Assembly (NCBI RefSeq): GCF_045348435.1
Contig: NZ_CP157484.1
Location: 2,170,001-2,234,000 of the forward strand
DNA from: Alsobacter sp045348435
Lineage (GTDB): Bacteria > Pseudomonadota > Alphaproteobacteria > Rhizobiales > Beijerinckiaceae
Direction: 5' to 3'
Length of the DNA: 64,000 nt
In this document: positions 63,039 through 64,000 of the stretch, in pieces
Layout: the number at the start of each line of letters is the position of its first letter
How positions within the stretch are numbered: the stretch's first letter is position 1
Position numbers and translations under genes: made by a program
Notes under the pieces: model-generated
The model's database searches: none
What the model saw: only the letters and a program-made list of their open reading frames with translations
What the model was told of the DNA's origin: nothing

Positions 63039-64000
63039 TCATCCGAGCTCGATCACGTCCGCGTCGGCGCCCAGCTCGCGCTGGGCGGCGTCGACCACGA
63101 AACCATGATGCGTGAACAGGATCGGCTGCACGCTCCCGCCGATCTCGGCCAGCGCCTTCAGCCCGAAGGCTGTCCGCCGGTCGTCGAAAGACGAGAACAG
63201 GTCGTCGCAGAGGAACGGCGCGGGCTCGGCCCGCACGGCGTAGTCCTCCACATAGGCGAGCCGCAGCGCCAGGTAGAGCTGGTCGCGCGTGCCCTCGCTC
63301 ATTTCGGCGACCGCCACCTCCGACCCGGACGCCCGGCGCCCGACGAGATGCGGCGCGTCGTCCTCGTCATAGACCTGCCCCAACCCCTGATAGGCGCCCC
63401 CTGTCATGAGGGCGAAGAGTTCGCCGGCCCGCGCCATCATCGGCTCCTGCCGGCCGACGCGCTGGCGCTTGATGGCGGTCTCGATCATCAGCGCTCCGAC
63501 GCTCAGGACCGCCCATTCGCGGCCGGCCTCCAGCATCTCAGCCTCGGCGCTGCGCCGCTGCTGCAGGGCGAGTTCCGCGTCGACCGAGCCCTCCAGCGCG
63601 GCGAGCTTTTCGGCGGCGCTCTGCCGGGCCGCGAAGGCCTGCTTGCCTTCCAGGTCCAGCGTCTCGGATTCGGCCGCGAGCCGGGCCGCATCGCCGTCGG
63701 CGCGTTCCGGATCATAGGTCGCCAGCGCGTCGCGCAGGCTCGCCTCGTCCCGCCCGTCCGCGGCGTTGGCCAGCTCCCGCCGTCGCCGGTCGATCTCCGT
63801 CGCGATCGCGTCGCGCCGGGCCAGACGCGTCGCCGCGTCCTGGAGGTCGCCGGCGGGATCCAGTCCCGCCTGGGAGGCCAGCGCGGCTGCCGCGCGGTCG
63901 GCCGCTTCGCGGCCAAGCGCAGCCGCGAGCCGCGCCTCGCGGGCCTCCTCGACGCGCCGGGACTTCTCGCGGCGCAGCGCGTCGGCCGTCCGGGCCTCGC
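63039..64000 (-). CDS. YhaN-like AAA ATPase, C-terminal part (runs off edge)
   Basis: A partial protein; the frame is open from the window edge to the stop at 63039 (about 320 codons visible). Most of it is an Ala/Glu/Arg-rich coiled coil. The final 150 residues have an SMC/Rad50-like head: signature MSEGTRDQLYLALRLA, Walker B FLCDDLFSSFDD, and a switch His in FTHHG. These match the YhaN family, which usually pairs with a YhaO-like nuclease. The N-terminal Walker A half and any partner gene lie beyond position 64000. It ends 7 bases from the GntR stop on the opposite strand. Confidence 0.85.
   Translation of the reverse strand, partial: EARTADALRREKSRRVEEAREARLAAALGREAADRAAAALASQAGLDPAGDLQDAATRLARRDAIATEIDRRRRELANAADGRDEASLRDALATYDPERADGDAARLAAESETLDLEGKQAFAARQSAAEKLAALEGSVDAELALQQRRSAEAEMLEAGREWAVLSVGALMIETAIKRQRVGRQEPMMARAGELFALMTGGAYQGLGQVYDEDDAPHLVGRRASGSEVAVAEMSEGTRDQLYLALRLAYVEDYAVRAEPAPFLCDDLFSSFDDRRTAFGLKALAEIGGSVQPILFTHHGFVVDAAQRELGADADVIELG

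Overview
The window is GC-rich bacterial chromosome, densely coded on both strands. Gene content points to an alphaproteobacterium of the Hyphomicrobiales (Rhizobiales): chvE-gguA-gguB sugar uptake, OpgC-type glucan modification, class I PHA synthase, the aminotransferase-hom-glpX order, an EcfG-type (GGAAC-N16-CGTT) promoter, and two palindromic elements that resemble dispersed repeats known from this order. The genus cannot be fixed from sequence alone. No tRNA, rRNA, CRISPR, prophage or insertion sequence was recognised.

Layout. 0.3-11.2 kb: core metabolism (argC, a fumarylacetoacetase-family enzyme, a FadL-type porin, phaC, a small lipoprotein, aminotransferase-hom-glpX) and a single-domain response regulator. 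11.2-19.5 kb: cupin, GMC oxidoreductase, an OpgC acyltransferase flanked by two SGNH-type proteins (one apparently catalytically dead), a D-threonine-aldolase-like enzyme with RidA, and a PQQ-type sugar dehydrogenase lipoprotein. 19.7-23.6 kb: an ABC-2 exporter and an ECF42-type sigma factor sandwiched between two YciI/DGPF proteins that share a near-identical promoter. 23.7-36.0 kb: an AceE/transketolase-like E1, then a long operon (Opp/Dpp transporter plus two amidohydrolases) divergent from a GntR regulator and a flavin reductase. 36.0-40.2 kb: cyanide-insensitive bd oxidase with an unlisted 40-residue DUF2474 protein, and a D,D-carboxypeptidase. 40.7-49.2 kb: a 2113-residue soluble hybrid kinase carrying eleven tandem 92-residue HAMP units, coupled to a second hybrid kinase. 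49.3-57.1 kb: aroE, an orphan branched-chain-type binding protein, an amidohydrolase, an MFS transporter, AmpG, an acetamidase/formamidase and a secreted Cys/Pro-rich protein. 57.2-64 kb: AEC transporter, chvE-gguAB with its own GntR regulator, and the C-terminal part of a YhaN-like ATPase running off the edge.

Working together: the SBP-OppB-OppC-amidohydrolase-amidohydrolase-OppD-OppF operon looks like an import-and-hydrolyse pathway for a nitrogenous small molecule, with three matching candidate operator sites next to the GntR gene. The poly-HAMP kinase closely resembles fungal group III (Nik1/Os-1) osmosensing kinases and has a candidate general-stress promoter. The most noteworthy items are this kinase, the ECF42 module with its paired promoters, the amidohydrolase lacking the HxH metal motif inside the Opp operon, and the OpgC/SGNH triad with a pseudoenzyme.
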